Positions 44,112-52,683 of a stretch of 64,000 nucleotides of DNA are shown here, piece after piece. Both the position numbers and the translations under genes were made by a program. Source of the DNA: Cytophagaceae bacterium (GTDB lineage: Bacteria > Bacteroidota > Bacteroidia > Cytophagales > Flexibacteraceae); contig CANGYH010000004.1 in assembly GCA_947458545.1 (NCBI GenBank), positions 161,395 through 225,394 of the forward strand. The letters run 5' to 3'. The notes under the pieces were generated by a model that saw nothing but the letters and a program-made list of their open reading frames with translations, made no database searches and was not told where the DNA came from. The first letter of the stretch is position 1; the number at the start of each line of letters is the position of its first letter.

Positions 44112-46940
44112 TTATTGTACCTGTAGCCGCAGGGTGCGCACTGCACCTCCAGCATCTGCTATGCGGAGCAGGTATAGGCCTGGCGCAGGTTTGCCGCAGG
44201 GCAAGGTGCCCAGGTCTAACATGGTTTGGCCTGTGGGCAGGGCCAGGCTACCCAGGGTGCGGCCATCGGTGCCGAGCAGGGTGCAGGTTACGGGCTGGCC
44301 TTCGGTGCCGGTGATCTCTACCAGGCGGGTGGCCGGGTTGGGGCTCACGCTCAGGGGCTGGCTTGCCAACTGCCGCCACTCCTGGCGCAGGGCCGTAATG
44401 AGGCCGGGCTCTGGGGGCGTAAGCCGCTTGGTGCTGTAGATGCGTACCTCGCCGGGCAGCAATTGCAGCGTCTGGGTTACGTTGGTTACCTCCAGGCTGT
44501 CTCCGCTAAAAAATTCGTACCACCGGCCCGTGCGAGAGAAACCGGCCGTCGTGGTTACGGTGCCAAGGTCTAGGTTGCACACCGTCAGCGCGTCGCCGTC
44601 GGCACCGCCACGCAGCAGAACGCGCCTGCCGCCCAGTGCACCGTTCAGAATAAGCACGTTGCTGGCCGAGCTAAAGACAGGCTCGGTGGCGCGCAGCCGG
44701 AGCATGGCACGGTAAACTTCGGCCAGCGTACGGCGGGCGGTAGAGTCTCGGTAATAGTCCCAGCGGGGGGGCTTGGGATCGGTGCGGCAGCCAGGGTCTA
44801 TGTTGCCGGCAGGGCAGCGGTTTATGCTAAAATCGTAGCCCATCTCTTGGAACTGCCACAGCATCTTTGGCCCGGGTTGCGAGAGCAGCAAGGCTGCCAG
44901 CGCCTTAGAGCGGGCCAGGATGCCGGGTATGCTGCGGCCATTGTAGGTGGTGGTGGTGCGGGCGTTGTTGCGGGCATCAAACACGAGGCGCTCTTCGTCG
45001 TGGCTTTCGTAGTAAGTGAGCAGGTTGGGTTGGCGCCAGCCCCGGGCCGTGTAATAACCCCAGAAGAGGTCTGCACCGTTGCTCATGCCCTTAATGGCCT
45101 GGCGGGCGGCACCGTTCATGTTGCCCCACAGCAAGAAGTTGAGGCTGTCAGAGAGGATGATTTCCTCCCGGTTCTCGCCCAGATGCTCTAGGATGAGGGT
45201 GCTTTGTGGGTAGTAGGTACGGCACTGGGCCGCCATGCGGGCCAGCAAGCGCACGCGGCTGCGGTCTAGCTGCCCCCAGAGGCCGGTGTTGCCCAGGGTA
45301 TTGCGCTGGGTAAAGCCCTTACTCAGGTCAAATCGGAAGCCGTCCACGTTAAACTCCGTGAGCCATCGCTCGTTGCAGCGGTCCATGTAGGCTTGCAAAA
45401 ACGGGTTCTCGTGGTTCAGGTCTGTGCCTACGTTAAAGTCGTGGCGGGCCACAGCGTTGCACCAGGGGCTGTTGGCCACCGGATACATCTGCACCAGCGG
45501 GCTTTGGCTAAAGGCATGGTTGTACACTACGTCTAGCAATACTTGGATGCCCCGCCCATGCAGCGTGTCGATCAGGGCCTTGAGCTTGTCGTCTGGCCCG
45601 TAGGTCTTATCTACCGCCCCGTGGAAGCTCACGTTGTAGCCCCAGCTGTTGTTGCCCTCAAACTCAGATACGGGCATGAGGTGCACCGCATTAATACCGA
45701 GCTTTTGCAGGTAAGCAACGGTATCTATCAGGCCCTGGAAACTCTTATCTATGCTACGGCCCAAAAAATCGCGCAGCAACACCTCGTACACCGTAAGCTT
45801 CTGGCGGGGGACGATGGGCCGCGGATGGCGGAACACATACGGCGTGCGGCCGGGCCGCAGCACAGAGGCTATGCCCGTGGCTTTGTCTGCCGGATACCGG
45901 GGCAGGTTGGGGTAGATGGCAGAAGAGATGCCATTGTCAGACGGATCGCTGGTAACCTCGCTGAGGGGGTCTGCCACGGTGAGTGTGCCGTCTATGGTAA
46001 ACTGGTAGATGTAGCTGCGGCCCGGCTGCAGGTTATTAATCTCTAGCCAGAAACGGCCACTGTCTGGCGTCATGTTCATGGCATAGGCCGTGTCGAAGGC
46101 CCAGTTGTTAAAATCGCCCCGGACGAAGACGTTCTTCTTCTTGGGGGCCATCAATACCAGCACGGCCGAGGTAGGCGTGGGGTAGTTGGGTCCGTCTTTG
46201 ATGCCAGGGGGCAAAGGCGCGATGCGCGGCGCCCCGGCTACGATGTATGTGATAGAGTCTCGGCGGATGGTGCCGTTGCCAAACGTGGCCTCGCCGTAAA
46301 TCTTATGAACCCCTTGGCGGGCCGTTTGGTAGTTGTAGCTGAGCAAGGCCGCGCCCGTGGTGCTGGCAATCACGTTGCCGTTGTCTATGATGCGCAGGTT
46401 GGCAGGGGTGCTGCTCTCTAGCAGCAAGGTGGTAGCGGTGTTGGCCTGCAACAGCGTGTTGGTGCCAGAGAGGGGGCGTGTAAAGCGGGCGGCCTGCTCG
46501 CCGGGTTGGTAGAGTGGCACAAACAGGTCTCCGCCCGTCTCGGAGCGGCCCACCGTGTTGCCATCTGCCGAGCGGAAGACCATGGCCAGGCGGTAGCCCT
46601 GCACCCCGGCCGTGTTGGCAAAAAAGCTACGCGGCGTAAAGGTGATGGTGTAGTTGCCGTCGGTCTGCCGCGTCATCAGCACGCGGGCATCGGGCGTGCC
46701 CCAGGTGCCAACCACCCGCGTCCAGGCGGTGCTGGTGGGGCCTGCTACCACCAGGCCAAAGTGGCCGTAAATGGTGCTGGTGTTGGCCAGGGCCCCGTTG
46801 CCCAGGCGCGGGTTGTAGAGGATGGTGACGGCGTCGTCTATGGTAGGGAAGGAGGGCAATGTAGCCACCACCTGCGCCTGGGCCGAAAGGGCCGCCAGCA
46901 ATGCCCACGCAAGCGCGCAAGCACGTGTAAAGAGAGTCAT
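44112..46940 (-). CDS. Secreted GH13 alpha-amylase-family protein with T9SS sorting domain (942 aa)
   Basis: A starch- or glycogen-active enzyme exported by the type IX system. The start at 46940 (MTLFTRACALAW) gives a signal peptide ending ALSAQAQ. N-terminal beta-sandwich modules of unknown type (about 20-260) are followed by a CBM48-like region (KKKNVFVRGDFNNWAF) and the (beta/alpha)8 barrel: LTVYEVLLRDF, DVVYNHAF, the nucleophile in VDGFRFDLSKG (Asp near 535), the acid/base Glu in LILEHLGE (near 584) and SHDEE (near 647). The last 80 residues are a T9SS sorting region (SPNPATRLVEITG ... GLYLLRI ... RTLRLQVQ). Substrate specificity is not resolved. Confidence 0.9.
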   Translation of the reverse strand: MTLFTRACALAWALLAALSAQAQVVATLPSFPTIDDAVTILYNPRLGNGALANTSTIYGHFGLVVAGPTSTAWTRVVGTWGTPDARVLMTRQTDGNYTITFTPRSFFANTAGVQGYRLAMVFRSADGNTVGRSETGGDLFVPLYQPGEQAARFTRPLSGTNTLLQANTATTLLLESSTPANLRIIDNGNVIASTTGAALLSYNYQTARQGVHKIYGEATFGNGTIRRDSITYIVAGAPRIAPLPPGIKDGPNYPTPTSAVLVLMAPKKKNVFVRGDFNNWAFDTAYAMNMTPDSGRFWLEINNLQPGRSYIYQFTIDGTLTVADPLSEVTSDPSDNGISSAIYPNLPRYPADKATGIASVLRPGRTPYVFRHPRPIVPRQKLTVYEVLLRDFLGRSIDKSFQGLIDTVAYLQKLGINAVHLMPVSEFEGNNSWGYNVSFHGAVDKTYGPDDKLKALIDTLHGRGIQVLLDVVYNHAFSQSPLVQMYPVANSPWCNAVARHDFNVGTDLNHENPFLQAYMDRCNERWLTEFNVDGFRFDLSKGFTQRNTLGNTGLWGQLDRSRVRLLARMAAQCRTYYPQSTLILEHLGENREEIILSDSLNFLLWGNMNGAARQAIKGMSNGADLFWGYYTARGWRQPNLLTYYESHDEERLVFDARNNARTTTTYNGRSIPGILARSKALAALLLSQPGPKMLWQFQEMGYDFSINRCPAGNIDPGCRTDPKPPRWDYYRDSTARRTLAEVYRAMLRLRATEPVFSSASNVLILNGALGGRRVLLRGGADGDALTVCNLDLGTVTTTAGFSRTGRWYEFFSGDSLEVTNVTQTLQLLPGEVRIYSTKRLTPPEPGLITALRQEWRQLASQPLSVSPNPATRLVEITGTEGQPVTCTLLGTDGRTLGSLALPTGQTMLDLGTLPCGKPAPGLYLLRIADAGGAVRTLRLQVQ

Positions 46941-46970
46941 AAGACGGGTTTTTCTGGTGAGGAGAAGTAA

Positions 46971-46978
46971 CAAAGATA
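46971..46978 (-). promoter_or_regulatory. -7 element (TATCTTTG) for the GH13 gene
   Basis: An exact TAnnTTTG on the minus strand 30 bases before the ATG at 46940. It supports that start over the upstream in-frame ATG at 46973, which lies inside the element. Confidence 0.5.
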
Positions 46979-47056
46979 ATCCGGCCCTGGGCGCCAGCTT
47001 AAATAAGTGCTGTTAGCCAGTCGGCAAAAGCAATGCCAGTATATTACGCCTTCTGC

Positions 47057-48772
47057 CTAACCCAAGATTAGCTTTTGGCCGACCTTCAGGTTTTTGTCCT
47101 TTAGTCCGTTGAGCTTCATGATCTGCTCTACCGTCAGGCCCTGGCGTGTGCTGATGTTCCAGAGTGTGTCACCGGGTTGCACCTCGTACACCTTGCCTTG
47201 GGCCGCCGGGGCCGCAGCTTCGGCAGGGGCAGGGGGCGGTGGGGTTGGCGGGGCCAGGCGGGGCTTGGCCGTGCGCAGGGGCTTGGGAGCAGGAGCCTGT
47301 ACCAGCACAACAGGCGCGGTAGCCTCTGCGGCCGAGTCTGCCACAGTGGCCAGCGTATCGGCCTTGTTTTGCTGCTTTTGAGCAAGCCGAATTTGCTCTG
47401 CCACGGCTTTGGGCACATTGGCCATGGTTGGGCCAATGGTAGAGTCTGGCTTGGGGGGTGCGGCTTTTCCCTTGGTGGTAATGGCCACCGTTAGCCGCTG
47501 GCCGGGGCGCACGCGGTTGCTGCGCAGGTGGTTCCACCGGCGCAGGTCTTGCACAGATACCTCAAATTTGTCTGCAATGGCAAAGAGGGTTTCGCCCCGG
47601 CGCACGGTGTGGCGCTTGCGGGCCACTACACGCTCGGCTGCGGCAGGCTTTGTGCGGGGCGCCGGCTCGGGCAGGGGCTCGCCCTGGGCCATCTCCAGGT
47701 AGCAGGCCCGCTCGGCGCGGAACCGCCCGGCGGCTTCGGCGGGCAGGGTCAGGGCATAGGGCACCTGTTCGGGTGTCACAGGTTTGCGCAGGGTGGGGTT
47801 CAGCAGCACCAGCGTCTTGGCATCTACCTGCAAGTGGTTGCTGAGGGCTGTCAGGTTTACCTGCCGGTTCACCAGCACCGTATCGTGGGTGGGCAGCACC
47901 AGCATAGAGTCGGCGTCTGCCCGCAGGTTGTGGGCCTCGGCGTAGTGCATGGCATACACAACCGCCGTAAACTGGGGCACGTAGCTACGCGTCTCTTGGG
48001 GCAAGGCGTTGTAAATCTCCCAAAAAGTGCGGCCGCCCGTGCGGGCCAGCGTGCGGCGGATAGAGCCCGGCCCGCAGTTGTAGGCAGCCAGGGCCAGCTC
48101 CCAGTCGTTAAACTGGTTGTAGAGAAAGCGCAGGTACCGGCAGGCCGCTTCGGTGGCCTTGTGGGGGTCCATACGCTCATCGGCGTACTTGTCTTGGTAG
48201 AGCTTAAAATCGCGCCCTGTGGCCGACATAAACTGCCACAGCCCTACTGCGCCAGACTTGGAGATGGCCCGCATGTTGAGCCCGCTCTCCACGATGCTGA
48301 GGTACTTGAGCTCCTCTGGCAGCTCGTAGCGCCGTAGGGCCGCCTCGAAGATGGGGAAGAAGTGGTCCTTCCGCTCCAGCATCGTCTGCGTGTAGTTGCG
48401 CTTGCGGACGACAAAGAAGTTGATAAACGAGTTGACCGTCTTGTTAAACGTCAGCGGCACATCGGCCTGGATGCAGCTGAGCCTGTCTTCGATTAGCTCG
48501 AAGGGCGTGCCGGGTATGTAGTTGCGGAAGTCTAGCGTGTCGTACACGTCTGCCTCCGTTATGGCCTCTACCGTATCGGTGGGTATGAAAGCCTGCGCCT
48601 CGGCCTCGCGGGTAAAGATGAGGGTATCAGATGGCTCTGCCAGAAACATCACCCTGAAGTTGGCCGCCGAGTCTGTGCAGGCGGCTGCCGCGCTGTCGGC
48701 CACCTGCGCCCAACTGCAGGTGGCTGGCAGCAGTACCCAAAGGCCAATGGCAAGGGCTACAAGGCGGTTCAT
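47057..48772 (-). CDS. MltD-type lytic transglycosylase with LysM domains (571 aa)
   Basis: A peptidoglycan-cleaving lytic transglycosylase. From ATG 48772 a signal peptide ends CSWAQ; the upstream in-frame ATG would add a Cys/Pro-rich stretch without a signal. The SLT catalytic domain contains LSIVESGLNMRAISKSGA (catalytic Glu near 160), GLWQFMSATG and YNCGPGSIRR. Two LysM peptidoglycan-binding repeats follow, HTVRRGETLFAIADKFEVS (near 380) and YEVQPGDTLWNISTRQGLT (near 525), separated by a Pro/Ala-rich linker. The order is that of MltD. A -7 element lies about 140 bases upstream. Confidence 0.92.
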   Translation of the reverse strand: MNRLVALAIGLWVLLPATCSWAQVADSAAAACTDSAANFRVMFLAEPSDTLIFTREAEAQAFIPTDTVEAITEADVYDTLDFRNYIPGTPFELIEDRLSCIQADVPLTFNKTVNSFINFFVVRKRNYTQTMLERKDHFFPIFEAALRRYELPEELKYLSIVESGLNMRAISKSGAVGLWQFMSATGRDFKLYQDKYADERMDPHKATEAACRYLRFLYNQFNDWELALAAYNCGPGSIRRTLARTGGRTFWEIYNALPQETRSYVPQFTAVVYAMHYAEAHNLRADADSMLVLPTHDTVLVNRQVNLTALSNHLQVDAKTLVLLNPTLRKPVTPEQVPYALTLPAEAAGRFRAERACYLEMAQGEPLPEPAPRTKPAAAERVVARKRHTVRRGETLFAIADKFEVSVQDLRRWNHLRSNRVRPGQRLTVAITTKGKAAPPKPDSTIGPTMANVPKAVAEQIRLAQKQQNKADTLATVADSAAEATAPVVLVQAPAPKPLRTAKPRLAPPTPPPPAPAEAAAPAAQGKVYEVQPGDTLWNISTRQGLTVEQIMKLNGLKDKNLKVGQKLILG

Positions 48773-48910
48773 AGGGCAAGCGGGCCGTACCCCAAGGGCC
48801 AGGCACCCGCAGGGTGCACAGCGCCAGGGCGCGCGGTTTAACTTCTTAACGTTGGGAGAAAGGTTTGAGGGCAAGCCGCCGAGCCAAAGCCCTGGGCAAG
48901 CACCAAGTTA

Positions 48911-48918
48911 CAAAGGTA
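48911..48918 (-). promoter_or_regulatory. -7 element (TACCTTTG) upstream of the MltD gene
   Basis: An exact match on the minus strand, 138 bases before the ATG at 48772. The distance implies a long leader or a different start. Confidence 0.4.
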
Positions 48919-48983
48919 GCTAGCATCTGCTTTAGCCGCCCGATGCTTTAACCTTACACCCAACATACCTGGGTGTGCTACCC

Positions 48984-49298
48984 CTACAGCAGCACTTGCC
49001 CCTGCTCTAAGGCGGCGCGCACCTCGCCCACCAGCAGGCCGCTGCCGCCGCCGTAGTGCTGCACTACCGGCACGGCCGGTACCAAAACCGAGGCAGCCTT
49101 CCGGATGCTTTGCTCTGCTTGAGGGTCTAGCCCACTGCTTAACAGTACCAGGTCGTACCGCAGGGCCGATATCTGCTCCAAGGCAGATATCGCGTCGGCC
49201 ACGCCCCTGGCCTGCCAGCCGGGGATTTGGTTAAGCAGGCGCACCACTGTTTCTAATATTTCGGCGTGGGGGCCTACTACCAGTATTTTCCAGTTCAT
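48984..49298 (-). CDS. Degenerate stand-alone receiver-like domain (104 aa)
   Basis: The length, the opening MNWKILVVGPHAEILETVVRLL and the middle ALRYDLVLLSSGL match the alpha/beta order of response-regulator receiver domains. Every phosphorylation residue is changed: the acidic pair after strand 1 is GP, the phospho-acceptor Asp after strand 3 (LVLLD in normal receivers) is Ser, and no C-terminal Lys-Pro is visible. It is therefore a pseudo-receiver, probably working by protein contact. It has no output domain; the pirin gene is upstream on the same strand and MltD downstream. Confidence 0.6.
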   Translation of the reverse strand: MNWKILVVGPHAEILETVVRLLNQIPGWQARGVADAISALEQISALRYDLVLLSSGLDPQAEQSIRKAASVLVPAVPVVQHYGGGSGLLVGEVRAALEQGQVLL

Positions 49299-49391
49299 TA
49301 TGAATTTGCTTTACCAGGGGGCAGGCTGGCGCAGGCGTGCCTTATTACGCGCTGCGCGGCCAATTGTTGCACCATCGGTACTTATGCAGGC

Positions 49392-50255
49392 TTAGCCCAG
49401 CATAGGTACCTCCATCAGTAGCACCTCGGCGGGGGTATCTGCCTGCATGGCAATGCGGTTGGTATCCCACAAGCCGTAGCCATCGCGCGGGCCCAGGGTC
49501 TGGCCATCTACCGTCACCTTGCCCGACAGCACGAAGACATACACCCCGTTGCCCGCCTTCTTGAGGTCATAAGCCTGCCGAAAGCCCGCATCGAACTTGC
49601 CCATATGGAACCACGCATCCTGGTGGATCCATACCCCGGCATCGTCTGCACTGGGCGATAGGATCTGCTGGAGTTTGTTGTGCCGCCCGGCCGGGTCTAG
49701 CGTAATTTGGTCGTAGCGGGGGCGCACATTCTTTTTGTTGGGGTACACCCAGATCTGCAAGAACTTGACCAACTGGTCGGTATTGCGGTTGTACTCGCTG
49801 TGGTACACCCCGGTGCCGGCCGACATCACCTGCACGTCGCCCCGGCGGATGACGGCCTTGTTGCCCATATTGTCCTGGTGCTCCAGGTCGCCCTCCAGGG
49901 GTATGGAGATGATCTCCATATTGTCGTGCGGGTGGGTACCAAAGCCCTGTCCCCCGGCCACGCAGTCGTCGTTGAGCACGCGCAGCACGCCAAAGCTCAT
50001 CCGCTCTGGGTTGAAGTAGTTGGCAAATGAGAAGGTATGGTGGCTTTGCAGCCAGCCATGGTCGGCCCGGCCGCGTGTCTGGGCCAGGTGCAATACAGTA
50101 GAAGCCATGCGCTTGTCAGCAGGATTGGGCAAGTGGTTGAACCCGACCAGGTTGGGCGTGGGGGTAGAGGTAGAGCCGGCCGCGGCCAGGGCTGGCGCGG
50201 TGGCCAAGGCCCCCACGCCCAGCAGCCCTTTTTTCAGAAACGATTTACGGTCCAT
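49392..50255 (-). CDS. Pirin-family protein with a Tat-like leader (287 aa)
   Basis: A cupin-fold pirin. The start at 50255 gives MDRKSFLKKGLLGVGALATAPALAAAG, a leader resembling a twin-arginine signal (second Arg replaced by Lys), so the product may be periplasmic, which is unusual for the mostly cytosolic family. Pirin metal ligands are in place: FGTHPHDNMEIISIP (His, His) and GVYHSEYN (His, Glu). Some pirins are quercetin 2,3-dioxygenases or enzyme regulators; the role here is unknown. Confidence 0.88.
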   Translation of the reverse strand: MDRKSFLKKGLLGVGALATAPALAAAGSTSTPTPNLVGFNHLPNPADKRMASTVLHLAQTRGRADHGWLQSHHTFSFANYFNPERMSFGVLRVLNDDCVAGGQGFGTHPHDNMEIISIPLEGDLEHQDNMGNKAVIRRGDVQVMSAGTGVYHSEYNRNTDQLVKFLQIWVYPNKKNVRPRYDQITLDPAGRHNKLQQILSPSADDAGVWIHQDAWFHMGKFDAGFRQAYDLKKAGNGVYVFVLSGKVTVDGQTLGPRDGYGLWDTNRIAMQADTPAEVLLMEVPMLG

Positions 50256-50328
50256 AGCAAGCCTCAAGAACTTAGAGCTGGCACAAAACTGGCATAGACC
50301 CCAGCCCCGTGCGCTTGGCCTAGATTAA

Positions 50329-50368
50329 GAAAGTTGAAAGTTGAAAGTTGAAAGTTGAAAGTTGAAAG
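50329..50368 (+). repeat. Tandem heptamer repeat (GAAAGTT, 5.7 copies)
   Basis: Five exact copies of GAAAGTT and a partial sixth between the pirin gene and the gene at 50435. Short heptanucleotide tandem runs of this kind are known from intergenic DNA of several bacteria; copy number is likely variable. Confidence 0.9.
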
Positions 50369-50422
50369 ACTTCAGCTTGGTGATAGGGCGAGCGCGGCCT
50401 GGTGCTTTCCGATGCAGATGCG

Positions 50423-50430
50423 TACCTTTC
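50423..50430 (+). promoter_or_regulatory. -7-like element (TACCTTTC) ahead of the molybdopterin gene
   Basis: TACCTTTC differs from the consensus at the last base and ends 4 bases before the ATG at 50435, again pointing to a leaderless message. Confidence 0.35.
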
Positions 50431-50434
50431 AGCC

Positions 50435-51199
50435 ATGGGTAAGGCAGGCATTTGGCGCAGGTGGGCCGTCTTTTTGCTGCTGGCGGGCGGGCTGGGCGGA
50501 GGCATAGGCTACGTGCTGCAAGAGCCCCGAGAGCAAGGCTTGCCCCGCACTTTGCGGCGCGTGCTGTCGCTAAACGAGCGGCTGGCCGGGCAGATGGTCT
50601 CGCACGGGCATTTGGTAGATACCTTTCCGGCAAGGCGGGCGGTGCGGGTGCCGCGCGTCAATGGCAACATCGGCATGGGAGGCTCGGCAGACACGGCCGG
50701 CTATGCCTTTTACCTGGCTACCCCGGGCACCGGCGACACCACGGGCCGCCCCCGCTACGGGCTGGCAGCCCTGCGCCGCCTGCCCTGGCAAGAGCTCGTG
50801 TTCGACTTTAAATGCGTGGAGGGCTGGAGCCAGATTACCCGCTGGGGCGGCTACCGCCTGGCCGACTTTGCCCGCACCACCGGCCTGGCCAGCAAAGACG
50901 GCCGCCCCGTGTTGACGGGCCGCGAGCCCTGGGCCTACAAATACATCGGCCTGGCTACCCTAGACGGCAAGTATTACGTCGGGCTAGACATGCCCTCGGC
51001 CCTGCACCCGCAGACGCTGCTCTGCACCCATGTATCGGGGCAATGGCTGCCGGCCCGGCAAGGGGCCCCGCTGCGGCTCATCATCCCAGTCAAGTACGGC
51101 GTCAAGTCCATCAAAAAGATTGGCAAGATCTACGCCAGCGATACCCCCCCGCCCGATTACTGGTACAACAAGGGGTATGCGTATGATTTGACGCTATGA
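50435..51199 (+). CDS. Membrane-anchored molybdopterin-dependent oxidoreductase (254 aa)
   Basis: ATG 50435 gives a basic start and one hydrophobic segment (about residues 8-28, WAVFLLLAGGLGGGIGYVL), either an anchor or uncleaved signal. The body is an oxidoreductase molybdopterin-binding domain like sulfite oxidase/MsrP: FDFKCVEGWSQITRWGGYRLADF with the Mo-ligating Cys near 130, then EPWAYKYIGL and HPQTLLC, and the C-terminal GAPLRLIIPVKYGVKSIKKI. The heme or dimerisation domains of sulfite oxidase are absent. The physiological substrate is unknown; MsrP-like proteins repair methionine sulfoxide in the periplasm. Confidence 0.85.
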   Translation: MGKAGIWRRWAVFLLLAGGLGGGIGYVLQEPREQGLPRTLRRVLSLNERLAGQMVSHGHLVDTFPARRAVRVPRVNGNIGMGGSADTAGYAFYLATPGTGDTTGRPRYGLAALRRLPWQELVFDFKCVEGWSQITRWGGYRLADFARTTGLASKDGRPVLTGREPWAYKYIGLATLDGKYYVGLDMPSALHPQTLLCTHVSGQWLPARQGAPLRLIIPVKYGVKSIKKIGKIYASDTPPPDYWYNKGYAYDLTL

Positions 51200-51386
51200 G
51201 TCGTTTTTTTTGGGGGGCTATCTTGGTTGTAGGCGTTAAATACGAAATATGCTGCCATGTTATGCCCCCTTTTGCCACTAGAGATCCGCTGTGTGAAAAC
51301 ACCTAATGTCCATGCCAGATAGCCCTTTCTAACTGCAACCGGGCATCTGATAATTATGGCTGGCGCACAGTGCACAAATTGCGCAG

Positions 51387-52388
51387 CTAGCCCTGTATCC
51401 GCGCCAGCAACCCCTCTACAGGCTCTACGATTTTGGCAAAGAACTGCGCCCGCTGCCGCTCAGACACGCCCGATATGAGGGTGGAGCGGCGGATGAGGCC
51501 ACGCAAAAACGCCTCGGTGTCGTCGCAGAAGTCGGGGTTTTGGGTCGTCATCACATTAAACGTCTGGTGCGAGACGTAGGTGATGCGCATGGGCCCGGCC
51601 TGTGCCAGCACGGTATTGTTGCCTATTTGTATCTCGCTCTCGTAGAGCTGGAAGGGGATACGGCCTGCCTCGTCTTTGCTGTCTTTCTCTGCCATGGCTA
51701 CTACCCCGGCCAGGGCGGCGCGCAGTTGGCCCACCACCGTGCGGGCCAGGGCCGGGCTCTCAAACAGGCCAGCCTCGTAGTAGTAGCCCAGTTGCCTGCA
51801 GGCCGTAAGGGCGCTGTACACCGTCCATATCTCCACGCTGGGCACGGCGTAGTAGCGCTGGTAGATTTTCTCTGCCAAGGCCAGGGCCCGCGCCGATACG
51901 CGCTCGGGGCTAAAGCGGACCCCTTGCAGCTCGGGCAGGCGCAGCACAGACTGCTGCCAGTAAAAGAGCTTAAAGGCCCGGTACTCTGGATGGCCAAAAC
52001 TATGGAAGATGGCCACATCTGCCGCACCATAGAGCATCTGCCGCTGCTCGGCCGCCTGCATCAGGCCCAAAAAGTGGGCCATACCCTCTAGGTACTGCTC
52101 AAAATCATCTGCCGATTGCAGGCGGCTGTACTGGAAGGCTACCGTACCCGTCGCGGCGCTGTCTAGCCCGTCTAGCGAGAGGCGGTACCGCCTGCAGAGG
52201 CGCAGAGCCTCGTCGAGCGTCAGGGCCTTCTCGCCGCGCATGCGGCGGTACACGCTGTCGGGGCTCAGGCCCAAGGCATCGGCCACCTCATCTACCACAG
52301 ACTGGTAGGGCAACGTCGCCGCTTTGATGCGCTCGAACAGGCGCTGCTGCACGGTGGCGCCTAAGTCGGCAGGGCTTGGGGTTGGCAT
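51387..52388 (-). CDS. XRE-like HTH regulator with a large C-terminal domain (333 aa)
   Basis: The start at 52388 (MPTPSPADLG) is chosen over 52505 because the upstream part is Cys- and Ala-rich, unlike the rest. The N-terminus (about 20-70) is a helix-turn-helix of the XRE type: VVDEVADALGLSPDSVYRRMRGEKALTLDEALRLC. The rest is a helical region (LEGMAHFLGLMQAAE; YGAADVAIFHSFGHPEYRAFKLFYWQQ) without a motif I know. A transcription regulator whose C-terminal part senses something is the simplest reading. It is divergent from the CsgG-like gene. Confidence 0.65.
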   Translation of the reverse strand: MPTPSPADLGATVQQRLFERIKAATLPYQSVVDEVADALGLSPDSVYRRMRGEKALTLDEALRLCRRYRLSLDGLDSAATGTVAFQYSRLQSADDFEQYLEGMAHFLGLMQAAEQRQMLYGAADVAIFHSFGHPEYRAFKLFYWQQSVLRLPELQGVRFSPERVSARALALAEKIYQRYYAVPSVEIWTVYSALTACRQLGYYYEAGLFESPALARTVVGQLRAALAGVVAMAEKDSKDEAGRIPFQLYESEIQIGNNTVLAQAGPMRITYVSHQTFNVMTTQNPDFCDDTEAFLRGLIRRSTLISGVSERQRAQFFAKIVEPVEGLLARIQG

Positions 52389-52683
52389 GGCAGGGGTAGG
52401 CGCGGGCTTGGTAAAGGCTGCAAAAGACGCCAGCGCATTTTGGTAAAACCTGCAAAAACGCCCGGCTGCCCTGGCAATATAGGCAAAGGCTGCCAGATAC
52501 TGCACCCACCGAGCAAGCCTTTAAGGATATGTTACAAAATGAACTCGGCTTTAGGGGCCAAAACCATTGGGCGGGCACGGAAAAGTGCCATCACCTTTGA
52601 CGCACCGCCGCAAGCTGGTGCCGCTGCGCATCTAGGCGGCTGGTTAAGAAAAAGCTCTTTACGCCCATCAACCCTTAACGATT

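Noticed and set aside
50325..50633. Minus-strand open frames across the heptamer tract
   Set aside because: Created by the heptamer repeat and the shadow of the molybdopterin gene; composition is low complexity.
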